Assembly: GCA_028554645.1 (NCBI GenBank)
Contig: JAQOOI010000080.1
Span: 558,001 to 622,000 of the forward strand
DNA: 64,000 nt
From: Omphalotus guepiniiformis
Taxonomy: Eukaryota; Basidiomycota; Agaricomycetes; Agaricales; Omphalotaceae
Reading direction: 5' to 3'
The notes under the pieces are model-generated. The model worked only from the letters and a program-made list of their open reading frames with translations. It had not been told where the DNA came from and searched no databases. Positions 22,190 to 33,847 of the stretch are shown in pieces (positions within the stretch are counted from its first letter, which is position 1; each line of letters starts with the position of its first letter). Both the position numbers and the translations under genes were made by a program.

Positions 22190-25051
22190 TCACTCTGGTT
22201 TTACCCGCCAAACCACCGCCGCAGCTGCAACGCCCAAGATGAGCACCCCCACAGCTGCTTGGATATTGACGCGTGTCTGTATGAGTGATGAATGTAAAAA
22301 TGCGTGAAGTTGTGCAAGAAGGAAGAACGCCCATACCCTTGGATCATCATATAGTCCGCCGTATCCTTTGGTAGCTGGAGAACCAGCGCCCGACGAAAGT
22401 AAACGATCAGAGGTGCCACTACTCGCTGAAGCAGCATGAATGGATGGCTCAGGGGTGGCTAAAGATCTAGCCCCTGAGTGATCCTGGTCCTTCTCCACGT
22501 ACGGAGCGACGGGCTTCGAGGAAAATTTGTCGAAAGGATGTGGGTCATCGGAAGCAAGCGTTGCTTCAGTATCGTCAGTATCAGCGCCTCGCGACAAGCT
22601 CCGCCTCCTATTTCCTGCTCGACCTCTGCCAGAACCCGATCGTCTCTTCCTGGAACGGATTGAGTCGGATGAGATTGACCTTGGACTAGGCGGTGTGACT
22701 AATCCAACACCATGGTTGTGATAGTTGGCATCACCATTGCCATTCAAATGGGTTGCATCCTTGGTTAGTACGACTTTCTGCATCCGCTCCATCTGCTCCA
22801 GCCCCGAGTCGACCATACGAACTTTACTCTCCCATTCCTCACGAGCACGACTGAGCCGTTCGCGCTCTTGATTCCATTCCTCCTGGACACTACTCCATTG
22901 TCCTTCAACCGACTTCTTCCATTCCATGATCATACCTGTCAAAGACTCGCGCTCGGGATCGGAGGACACTGGTTTTTCAGGATGCTCGGGAGCCAAAGGA
23001 GATGCAGGCTGTTGTTGCTGCTGTTGGGCAGTCAACGTGTCTTTGACCAAGTTCTCCAAAGCCTCCACTTTGTTCTCTAGAGCTGAGATTGTAAACTGAG
23101 CCGCACTATGCTGAGCCTGAAGTGTAGAGGAGAGTTCTAGAGCAGACTCAAGCTGCGTGGAAAGCGTGGCTAGGCGCATCGTCAACTCGTCCACAACAAC
23201 GTTTACGGTTGAGCTTTGAGAGGAAAGAGTGGTTTTGGAAGGCGGGGCTGTCAATGTTTTTGATCTAGTCCTGGACTCGTACACCTCACTAGAACGGTCA
23301 CGATTGCTCATGCCAAGGTTGCTAGGCTCGGGGGTTCGCGGCCGAGGGTGCTCTTCCGAGCGTTGTCGTTGTCCCTCCTGTTCCGATTCACGATCCTGCT
23401 CGAAGTCGACCTCCCGTACCTCACTTGGAATCTCGCGCCTTTCTTCGCCCACAAGCTCCATGTCCAGTTCGTCTACTCTTCCGCAAGAAGCTTCCTCATC
23501 GATAGAGAACGCCTGCTCTTCATCCTCCTCATCAACTCGTTCCAGCTCATGAGGTATCACTGTGGCTACGCTCCTTCTGTCGTCGTCAAACTCATCTTCA
23601 GTCATTTCAGGATCATCTTCCTCATCGATGTCGAATCCGCCTCTTGGCTCCAATGCCGAAAATCGCCGAGGCTTCCGCTCTGCAGACTCTCTGGCTAGCT
23701 CGTTCTCGCGATGCTGCACAACATCCATCATCTCTCGGAGAACGTGAACCTCATGCCGCATAACCTCTTGCTCCTTCAGCGCGCCTTCAAGAGCACGGAT
23801 CTTATCAATGTGAAGGGACAGAGACTCTTGGGTTTCCTTGAGTTGATTTTGCAGATCTGTGAGTAGAGGCGACGGCGGGGAAACCGTAACCGATCCGTTG
23901 CTAGCTGTATTGGAAGCGGGTATCGATTCCGAAGCACTAGCAGACGAAGTGGAAGGGTCTGGATCGGTATGTGGTAGCGATGCGGCAGCAGGAGCTACAT
24001 GCTGAGCAGGAGGCGATGATTGTGCGGACTGTGAGGGTTGTGGAGGGCGAACCGGTGGTAGTGTGTGATAAGGAGGTGCATTGGACGGCTAAATAACACA
24101 ATCAGCGTCGACAGAAACGTTCAGGGGAAATAGAGTCTACCAAATTGCCTCCGCCAAGTGTATCATGGATATCGTTCATGGCTCCGGTAAGATTATGCAG
24201 ATCTGCGCCCGTCTCTCGGCTCTTTTGCAGTTCGCCTTGGAGTCGATTTAAGATATGGTCGAAAGTTAAACCGCCCTTCCCAGGAGGTCTCATGCTACCA
24301 CCCATGCCACCCATTCCTGAGATACCCTGTTGCGGCATCCTGCGAGGAGCTGGCTGACCCGCAAAGCTAAATGCCGATGATGTTGGGCCTACACCAGAGC
24401 TCGGACCAGCCTGGTTCATCATTGACCCATTCCCTGTTGCAGGGGACATCGAAGAAGGTCCAGTATATTGCTGGAGATGTTGCATCTGGTGCTGCTCGGC
24501 TCGGGCAGCCATTTGAGCATCTTGTTCAGAGAAAATACACATCACTCGGGCTGCCACTTTGTGGTGAACTATAGTCTTGTTGTCTTCCCCAACGATGTCG
24601 ATACCGAATTCCTGAAAATTTTTGAGTGAGAATTGACACCTTAAAGGTGGTGACATATGTGACATACGACTATATCATCACTCTTAAGCTCGTAGGGGTC
24701 AGACTCAAGACCTTCCGGGCTGAGCCTGTCGCCGTTAATAAAGGTTCCGTTTGAACTTTTGACATCTTTGATGAAGATCTACAGAGAAAGGCATTAGCCG
24801 CCGGACATATTTTCAGACCTGTGAAAGCGCACTTTGTTCCCTTCCTCCCAAACTTCGGCGTGCTGCCTGCTGAGAACCTTGGAGTCAAAATAACCATTTC
24901 GCTCGCCTGGAGTGGTCTTAGCATTGGTTTGGCGGCCAATTTTAACGCGCTGATTATTTATAAGGGAGATATGCTTTGGAATGAATGAATCATTTAGAGG
25001 GTAGAGATAGAGAGCGGGAAATGGAGTCGGGAAGGGCGCGGGTGCTGGCAT
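22190..25051 (-). CDS. Tail-anchored FHA-domain protein, SLMAP/Far10/Vps64-like
   Basis: The four exons (25051-24833, 24778-24668, 24611-24141, 24088-22190) splice in frame to about 899 residues. An FHA domain fills roughly residues 12-125, with the phosphopeptide-binding signatures KIGRQ, SRQHAEV and [10 protein letters not shown] Gly/Met/Pro-rich linker and a Ser/Pro-rich stretch follow, then long coiled coils ([19 protein letters not shown] and the [19 protein letters not shown] region). An acidic segment and a C-terminal hydrophobic helix ([15 protein letters not shown]) end just before the stop, as in tail-anchored proteins. FHA plus coiled coil plus tail anchor is the layout of SLMAP and yeast Far9/Far10, the membrane subunits of the STRIPAK phosphatase complex. 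I infer that role. The start is 194 bp from the divergent Cse1 start. Confidence 0.8.
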
Positions 25052-25245
25052 TGTGGAGGAAGGAGCGTCAGGTCACACATACGTCACAGTGTGTGACGGA
25101 CGGTTGTTGTAAACAATGACAAATCGGAGACGCTAGTCACATGATCTTGGTGTACCGTGGTCCATGCTTGATTCCATCACATGACCTCAGTAAATACGCG
25201 TGCCGATACTCTCTCCCGTTTGTCCTTTGAATTGCAACGATAACC

Positions 25246-28200
25246 ATGGCCGATTTGCCAAAACTCCTTCTTGCCTCCCTCGATCCCTCCACCAGAAAGC
25301 AGGCAGAACAAAACCTGAACGCGTACAGCGAGCAGCAAGGATTTCTTTCTCATCTTCTCCGTCTCGTCCTTGATCAGTCTCAGGACCGCGCCGTGCGTCT
25401 GTCAGGCAGCGTTTATCTCAAGAATAAGATAAAACTGAGATGGGAAGAGGTGATCCAATATCTCTGATATCTTTTTCTTCTCTCACAACTTTCTTTCAGG
25501 ATGTACAACCCATTGCAGAGCAAGATAAAGCAGCTCTGCGATCGGAGCTGGTCCCAGCCATGCTTGCACTTTCTAATCCATCAGACAAATCCGTTCGTGC
25601 TCAAGTAGCAGAGTCAGTCTCTCTTATTGCGGAGCTCGATTTCCCTACCAAGTGGCCAGATCTGATAGATGTGCGTCTCAATTGACAACCGTCTGCGTGC
25701 ACGCCCTTCTAATGAAATAAAATATCTAGCAACTCGTTGCTTCCCTTTCACCCACCGATTATAATGTCAACCTCGGTGTTCTTCAGACAGGCCACTCCAT
25801 CTTCCGCCAGTGGCGCGCTCACGTCCGATCCAATGAACTGTTTTCCGAAATTAATCTCGTGTTCAAAACATTCATGACACCCTTCCTGCAACTCTTCCGT
25901 CAAACTGCGTCTCTTCTCACACAACCCAGCCAAAATACAGCTTTAACCACGCCGGTGTCTAATTACTCGTTATTGGCCCAAAGCATGGTGCTCCTCATTG
26001 ACATTTACTATGATTTCACGTGTCAAGATATCCCTCCAGCCATTGAAGACTCCCATGATGAGTTCTTCGGCGCCTCTGGGGGCTGGTTCCCCATGTTCAT
26101 GAGCTGGGATCCCCCAGAACTTCGAGGAGACGTACGTCTCATAGCGTGCCTTCCTATACCTCTCGCTGACTGAACCACAGCCAGACGATTCGACACCTTC
26201 CCTGCCTTCCCAAATCAAAACCGGTATTCTTGAGATTGTAGAGGTCAGTAATCCCTCTTCTGCCTTATCTTCCATTATTCTGACTGGTTATCCTTCTAGC
26301 TTTTCATCAAACTTTTCCCTGAACAGTTCCAGGCGTCAAACGCAGTTGAAACCTTTGTTTCTGGTGTTTGGACGCTGGTCGGTTCTAATCGTCTGCCTGG
26401 CGTTGCTGATGATGCCGTAAGTCACGCGCCCAATATTTACTGCTTTGCCTCATATTCCATGTCTGTAGCTCGTATCTCAATCACTGCATTTCATATCTAC
26501 GGCCATCCGTTCTGGATATTACAAATCACTGTTTTCTTCTTCCTCCACTATCTCTTCTCTTGTCGAAGGTGTAGTTGTACCAAATGTTTCCCTACGCGAC
26601 CACAACGTCGAGCAGTTCGAGGACGATCCTCTCGAATATATTCGCCTGGACTTGTCGCTTTCTAGCGCTGGTGCAGATATTGCCACCAGAAGGCAGGCAG
26701 CAGGGGACGTGCTTCAAGCTCTCGTGGGAAGTGGATACGAGGCTGAGACGACCGAGATCGTCGGTGCATGGATTGGAAAAGGTCTGGCCGAGTACGCGGC
26801 CAACAAAGAACAGAACTGGAAGGCAAAGGATGGTGCAGTCTATCTGCTGACAGCGGTGGCGACGAGAGGCGTTACGATGCAGGCGAGTGTGTATCCTTTG
26901 TATTGCGGCATTTTACTTAGCTTTGAACATTATAGCAAGGTGTCACGTCCACCAACGCCCTCGTTGACGTGGTCAAATTCTTCTCAGATCACGTTTTTCA
27001 AGACTTGCAAGCCGGTGCTGGGTCTGTTCATCCAATCCTGCAGGTAGACGCTATACGATTCCTATACACCTTCCGTAACCAAGTACGTCCATCTACCCGG
27101 CTACTTTCGACTACACTCTCTGATAGCTGCTCCTAGTTGACAAAACCTCAACTCCTTGCTGTGCTGCCACTTCTGGTTCGCCACCTGGCTTCAGATAACA
27201 CTGTCACGTACACCTATGCCGCTATAACCATTGACCGAATCCTGTTCATCAAGCAGAACAATCAGATGCTGTCAGTCTCTCCTTAGCACTCTTATTCCAA
27301 GCTCATCATTCAATTATCCAGGTTTTCGCAAGCTGATGTTCGTGACTTTGCCGCGGATTTATTGAATGCTCTGCTGTCCAAGATTGAGGCGGCTGGAACG
27401 CCAGACAAAATTGCAGAAAATGAACACCTCATGAAATGTACGCATTCAATTCATCTCTGGTAGTATTTCATCGCCCTTACTCAGTTTCATCACCCCAGGC
27501 GTGATGCGTGTAATCGTAACCGCGCGCCAGACATTAACGCCTGTATACGAACAAGTACTAAACCGACTAGTTGCAATTCTTGGTGTTATATCCAAGAACC
27601 CCACCAACCCCAGATTTGATCAATATATCTTCGAGAGTATCTCGGCACTGATGAGGTTCGTCTTCAATCCCTTTTAACTCCAGAAGCTCACAATGGGTTC
27701 TTGCTGCTTAGGTTCATTACTGTCAGCTCACCAACGACGATACCTACGTTTGAGAGCGTTCTGTTTGGACCTTTCACCATTATCTTACAGCAAGATATTG
27801 ATCGTAAGTGTATCATAAGTAACTCTGGAAAAAACGAAGCTAAGACTTGAAATTCCTAGAATACATTCCTTATGTTTTCCAAGTTCTCGCACAGATGCTG
27901 GGTCTTCATAACAAGGAAATTCCACCCGAATACCGAAGCTTACTGCCTTTCTTGCTTACGCCACCGGTCTGGCAACAAAAAGGCAGTGTCCCTGGACTCG
28001 TCAAACTCCTCGAAGCCTACTTGTCCCGTGATAGCCAACAGATGTTAGCTGGTGGCCAAATTGCGTCCGTTTTGGCCGTGGTACAACAGCGATTAATACC
28101 TTCACAGCTTAATGATTCTTGGGGTTTCGAGCTATTACAAAGCGTGGTGCGATATGTTGATCCGTAAGTCAATCCTAAAAAGCCTTCAACAGAAACTCAA

Positions 28201-28996
28201 ATCATTTTTGTGCCATAGCATCGGCTTAAAACAGTATTTCAAAGGGGTCATCATGACGATTTTGACCCGTATGCAGAACAACAAAACAGACAAGTTTGTC
28301 TACTTGTTTTCGCGCTTTCTACTCTTCACTATGGCATTGAATGTCGATGGCCTCGGCCCTGACTATGTCATTGGTACTGTTGAAGAAATTCAATCAGGGT
28401 GTGTCCTCTCAGGACAATATATCACTCTGCATTTGCTAATGTTCTTGGTTGGGTCTTGTCAGGATTATGGTCCCAAATCCTGACCAACTTCATAGTACCT
28501 CAGGTGCCAAAGATGCCTCACAAGGACCGCAAGCTCGCCGCGGTAGGCATGATCCGGATGCTCTTTCAGAGTAGAGACTCCATACAAGGGCCTTCTTTAC
28601 AGGCATGGTGAGTAATGATGCAGGACCATCCGTTCAGCATCTGATGTGTCTTCCCTCAGGCCTGCTGCTATGGAAGCTCTCATCAAGCTATTCAGCGAAC
28701 CGCAGTATCTTGCCTCCTCCAAAAAAGATGACGATCCATTTTCCGGTATCACCGAGATTGACCACGAGGAACAAACCGCGGGGTATCAAGCAGCCTACTC
28801 TAGGCTTGCAGCTTCCGAGTCCGCCGACATCGATCCAGTCCAATACGTGAGCGACCCGCAGCAGTACCTAGGACAGGAGCTCGTTACCTTCGCGCGCGCT
28901 CAAGGACCCAACGTTAAGAACTTGCTGTCGAAGGTCGATCCGAAGGTAATTCAGCCTTTCCTAGCATCGCTATCGGCAGCTGGCTATGCTATGTAA
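25246..28996 (+). CDS. CSE1: Exportin-2 / importin-alpha re-exporter
   Basis: Cse1 (CAS, Kap109) returns importin alpha from nucleus to cytoplasm with Ran-GTP. The gene starts at ATG 25246 (MADLPKLLLASLDPSTRKQA). Its first exon carries the N-terminal importin-beta-type repeat with VRLSGSVYLKNKIKLRWEE. Many short introns (first: 25450-25499) join into a protein of about 950-960 residues, the usual Cse1 length. Conserved stretches include VAESVSLIAELDFPTKWPDL, LVLIDIYYDF-like LLIDIYYDFTCQDIPP, ELRGD, EYIRLDL, NWKAKDGAVYLLTAVA, HPILQVDAIRFLYTFRNQL and the C-terminal DRKLAAVGMIRML. Each junction I followed kept the frame, so the gene looks intact. It shares a 194 bp divergent promoter with the FHA gene. 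Confidence 0.92.
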
Positions 28997-29213
28997 TATA
29001 GACTGTCCTTGTTTTATGTTATTTCCCGTATATCCATCCTGTAATTTACCATGTGGCATGCTGTTGACTGTCGACTAGCTGGAATAAAAAATTCGGACAC
29101 TTCTCTTGCCATTAAGCATCGAAATTGTTTTGTGCCAGGTATAATAAGCAACGTAATCCTTTATGCTCTATGGATTCCATCAAGAGCCATTTACAAACGG
29201 TAACAGTAAGTGA

Positions 29214-32200
29214 CTATCGGCGCTTCCTCGGCTTCGCCTTCACATTGTCCTACACCAATTGGTTAGAACGGATTAATATTGAAGAGTACTGGTAATAATT
29301 ACCTTCTTCTCGGTAGTTTGGTCGCCCTTCTTCGCTGCTGTGATTTTCTAAGGCTCTGGATTAGCACAGTGCAGACCCACCTGATCGAAAATCTCACAGG
29401 CCGCCTGGCCGAGCGAACAGAGGGCTTGATAGGCGAAGGAGACCGGCTCCGTTTGCCTAACCGTAAAGGAATATCGTCCTCAAAATCAGAGATATCTTCC
29501 TCAAGTTTCGCGAACGTCGGGGATTGAGACGACTTAACGGGAGCCGTAGCCAAAACGTGGCCGATGGTTGCTTCAGGCGGGGGCGACTGCTAAATGCAAC
29601 AGATTAGTTCAGATATAGTGAGGTCCAAACACAAGTTACCTTGGTTGGTGTAAGCGGACTGCTTGTCATCCATAGATTCAAGTCTACTATCGATTTCGAT
29701 TGCGGCCCGACTTCCTTGATCTTCAACTGTTTCGCCAGCGTGGACTCTAGATTTCCTATCTTCTCCTGTAAAGCTTGGACCAAATTATTGCGCTATGCAC
29801 CCAACGTTGTACCACTTTTAACACATCATACGGAGAATGATGGAAGCATACCCCACGAAGCTCGTTCTCCTTCGCAACCATGTCTTGTTCATACATATCT
29901 TGCGTCATCTTCATGAGCGAGTCCACGAACGCCTTTTCTGATTCATTCTGAAAATCATCGTCAGACAGCGAACATTTTGTGACTAGCACCAGCTCACCAA
30001 ATCCCCATGCTTATAGCGCTGCTCCAAATTGACCTCTCTCTCGTGCATACGGTTAATCACAACTTCCAATTCGGCTATCTTCGTTGATGATGCTTTAACT
30101 TCTATGTATTCTGTCGGTAGGCCTTCCGAGCTTAAGTTTGTCACCTCCTGGAGTTGCTTCTCGGAAGCAGACAGCCGACACCTGAGCTCCTCCAGCAGTT
30201 CTTCAGCAATCTCCGCCCTTCTCGTTTGTGTCTGCAGTAGATTCTTGCTTGCTTCCTCTTGCTGACCTAGCCTGTGTTCCCAGTCGGCCGTGACCTTGGA
30301 AACTGCCTTGTCACGAGCACCTTCCTGTTGCGCATGATTTTGCTGCAAGCAGGTGTTTGCTTCCGACAACGCCTTGCGATGTGCTTCTTCCTGTTCTACC
30401 AATCTCTCCTTGAAGTCTGCGGAAACCCTAGCTATTTCTTGACGGCGCAATTCTTCTTGTCTGACAAGTTCTTCCTTGAAATCAGCGGACAATCTTGCCA
30501 TGACTTCTTCCATTTGCTTTGCATTGTTCTGTGACGCAACCTTCAGCTGCTCCTGCTGCTCCTGGTAGTTCTTGACAGCCCTCTTGAGGTCTTGGTCTGC
30601 ATGACTTTGAAGCTTAGCGTTCTCGAAGCGTAATGCCGCAAGTTCGGATTTGTATTCCTCGAGCTCGGCTTGAGCTTTGGAGCTTGTCCTTCGGCATTCA
30701 TCGAGGGCATCTTTGAGGACTGACTTATTCGTATTGACTTTGGCAAGCTGATCGCGGAGAGTGAGTAGCTCTGTAGAACGTTCTTCCCCAATGGCTTCGA
30801 ATTTCGAACAATCCTTTCGGCAATGGTCAAGGGTAGTCTGAAGAGTCGCCACGTTTCCTACATGCACTGCATTATCGGACCTAAGCTGATCGACCGAGGA
30901 TTCCAGATGGAATATTTTGCTTTGAAGCGTACTCTTCTGCTCTTCAAGCACTGCGATTTCACCTTTGAACTTGCCCTGCATCGACTCCATATCCGCCTAA
31001 TAACAAGTCGTGCTTTGATCCTAAACAAATATTTGTGAAAGTCTAGACTTACAGCATGCGATTTCTCGGATTGCAGCAAACGTTCCTATCAGGATGGATA
31101 ACGCTGAGTGGCAGACACAGAAATTATTCGTACAAGACAAGCACCTGCAGATCCCCGCTGTGTTCTTTAGCAAGCTTCAGAGTCATCGTTTGCGAGTCAA
31201 ACCTCTCCTGAAGAACCTGAGAATAACGTGTGAGATTTACAAAATTACGAGCGCAATTTCCCATCATGAAGACTGACAGATAATCGGACAATCATTTGCC
31301 GCAACCTTCAGCCAGTGTCAGCCACGATGAAATTATATACTTGATTATTGCGCACTCACTCCTCTTCTCCCTCTTCTTGCTCTCGTTTCATCTTAGCTGC
31401 CTCGGCTTCCAAAGACTGCACTCGTTCAAGAGTACATTCAACGTTAGCGTTGGCCACCGTCTCAGAAGCTTTCGTAATTCGAATATTGTCTTCAAGCTCC
31501 GAAATTCTGGTAACAGATTTACGAGATCTATAAAAAGATATCGTCAGCGAATCTGAAGTTTATAATCAAGTTTATGACTTTACGAGAGCTGTAAGGCCTC
31601 CTTCAATTCTTCAAGTATCCGAATCCTTTCAGTCAGCGCCGCAATTTCACCGTGTTTGCTTTGAGCATCTAGTCGCGAGGCAGCAAGATCACCAGAAAGC
31701 CTGCATGAGTATTCAACTAATCGAACCGTAAAATAGAGATAGAGAAGAGCATGCGCACTCTTTAAGACGGGAGTTCTGATCCTCAAGTATATGTGACTGA
31801 GCCTCCGAATCGCGTCTCAGCGACTCGTTCCTGCCGAAACAGAAAAAACACCAGACATGGTAAGCACAGATTGACCATATCGAGATTCTAACTAAAACTT
31901 GCTTTTGCATGAGTGCGTCGGATTCTCGTTCTCTTTGCTCCAATCTCTCGCTCAGACCAGTACATCTATGCCATTTGATTAGAAACGGTCTCACGAATGC
32001 AAATCGAATACGCACCGTTTATTCGCGTCGATTATTTGCGTTTCAAGTTTCAGGCCCTCGGCCAGGAGCTCCGCGTTTTCCTTTTCCTTCTCCACAACTC
32101 TCGCTATTGTATCTTGCATTTGCTTTCCTGAACATCGACCAACGCCTTGCGTGAAGCACATTACGACAGTGGTTTGCAATTAGCCGTACCGGTATTTTCC

Positions 32201-33763
32201 CAAACATTGACACTACGTGCCAAGCTATTACCTTCTTCTTTCCTGTGAAGCTCTAATTCAGCGACCCTCTCTTTAGCTTCCACTAACTGCGCGCTCAGAA
32301 CGTGCAGCTTATCACGCAGGAGGTCAATGACTTGTTGGGCTACGATCCAGAAACGTGAAGAGTAAAACGACAGGAAGTTGTATGGCCTACATACCGTTGT
32401 TTCGCTCGTTCTGGTGCTCCTGGATCAGCTCACGAGTCTCGTTACTCTTTAGGAGATGGCGACCAGAAGTATCTAAGAAGGGCTCGATCGCTATTAACGA
32501 AATCAATGATAGTGAAGAATCATCAAGAATGAAACAACCTTTGACCCCATTCAAGGAGTTCGTCCTGATAGTCCTAAGCTCGACTTCCATTCGCTGGAAA
32601 GTCTCCTGTGATCGTTCATGTCGTATCTTTAATTGATCAAAAGCTGTTTTCAAAGTGCCGAAACTGAAAAGTCAGAAGCATAATCAGTCTTCACCGTGTC
32701 TCGATAGTCTCAATGAAGGTAGACAGACTTCTTTCCCATATTGTCGATGCCCCGCTTCGCTGTTTCCTTGATTTTGTTGACGCGTCCTTCGCTCTCCACG
32801 ACGTTCTTCTCCAGCGCCTTCAACTTGTCTTTCAATCGGAGGATCTGTTCGTCTTTCTCGCTAATCGTAATTTGTTGAGTCTCCTTCGACTGTAATGCTT
32901 CTTCTACCTGGCCTCGAAGGCCGGAGGTCTCTTTGTCTTTGCTATCGATGTCATCCATGTTCTTCTTTACAGCTTGTTCCAATTCGGAGATACGTTTTTG
33001 ATATTCTCCTGCCAACTTTTGCGAAGCGGAGAGCTGTGAACGAAGATTTGCAGCATTCAATCGCTGGATTCGACATTAGTTAGCATCGTAGCGGCGCATA
33101 TATAGACCTTGAACGGCGATAACGGCAAAGCTTACTTCTTCAGTCAGCTGTAATTTTACCAGCTTGGCTTCCTTCATTCTGCGATTCATCTTTTCCGATA
33201 AATCAATATCATCGGCATCCACAAGCTCCTCGTCCGGATGTACGGAGCTAGGTAAAGATAATCTATCGCGGGTATGCGGAGAGAATTCATGGGAGGAAGA
33301 TGACATATGAGCATCATCACGTTGGTGTCTTGTCTCTTCCGCACTTCCGAACAGAACTCCGCGAGACTCAGAATGAGAGGACCCTTGCCAATCGGCTATG
33401 TAAAAGGGATTATTGATACTGTCCACACCACTGAAGGGAATGAAATTATTTACGCGAAAAAGATTCTAACTTCGGTTGTACTCGGCGAGGAGTCGCAAGA
33501 TGGCCAAACAGAGGAAATATACGAGGTTGCTGCTGCAAAGTGTCCTGAGAGTGAACTCGCACATGACTCTTGGGCATGTGCTTCGCGACTGAGCGCTGAG
33601 ATATGGCTTGCAGAAGTGGAAGCTCAGCTGGTTCATGCTGGGAATGCCTGTTTGTTGAATCTGATATAATATTGTTACGAGAAGTTTGAAAAGTAAAAGG
33701 AAACTTCTTGGAAGCGTTCGGGTTAGACTTGGGCAAGATAGATTCCTGGGCGTCGTATTCCAT
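29214..33763 (-). CDS. Long coiled-coil protein with basic tail, function unknown
   Basis: This multi-exon gene has no family I can name. The start at 33763 (MEYDAQESILPKSNP) leads a polar, disordered N-terminus with SINNPFYIADWQG. A long stretch of heptad-rich coiled coil follows over most of the length (ISELEQAVKKNMDDIDSKD, LRLKDKLKALEKNV, and many more). Four tandem 22-residue repeats occur at 30235-30498. The C-terminal exons are Ser/Arg/Lys-rich (KRSRSPSPIKPS and a KAKPRKRR end), suggesting a nuclear or DNA-associated protein. The first intron is short (about 40 nt, GTTAGA...TTCAG), and exon borders in 31000-32700 are uncertain. Structural proteins of spindle pole, kinetochore or synaptonemal complex look like this, but nothing specific supports one of them. 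The start lies 84 bp from the divergent neighbour. Confidence 0.65.
30235..30498 (-). repeat. Four tandem 66-nt units encoding 22-residue coiled-coil repeats
   Basis: The units begin ARLSADFKEELVRQEE, ARVSADFKERLVEQEE, SEANTCLQQNHAQQEG and SKVTADWEHRLGQQEE, each exactly 22 residues. Units 1, 2 and 4 share (S/T)ADxxxxL..QEE; unit 3 is diverged. They lie inside the coiled-coil gene. Confidence 0.75.
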
Positions 33764-33847
33764 AGCAAATGAGTCGATAAACCAAGAAATACCGGGAACG
33801 TCGCCAGCAACGTCGAGGACGTAACTTTACAAGAGGCAATCAGTTGA

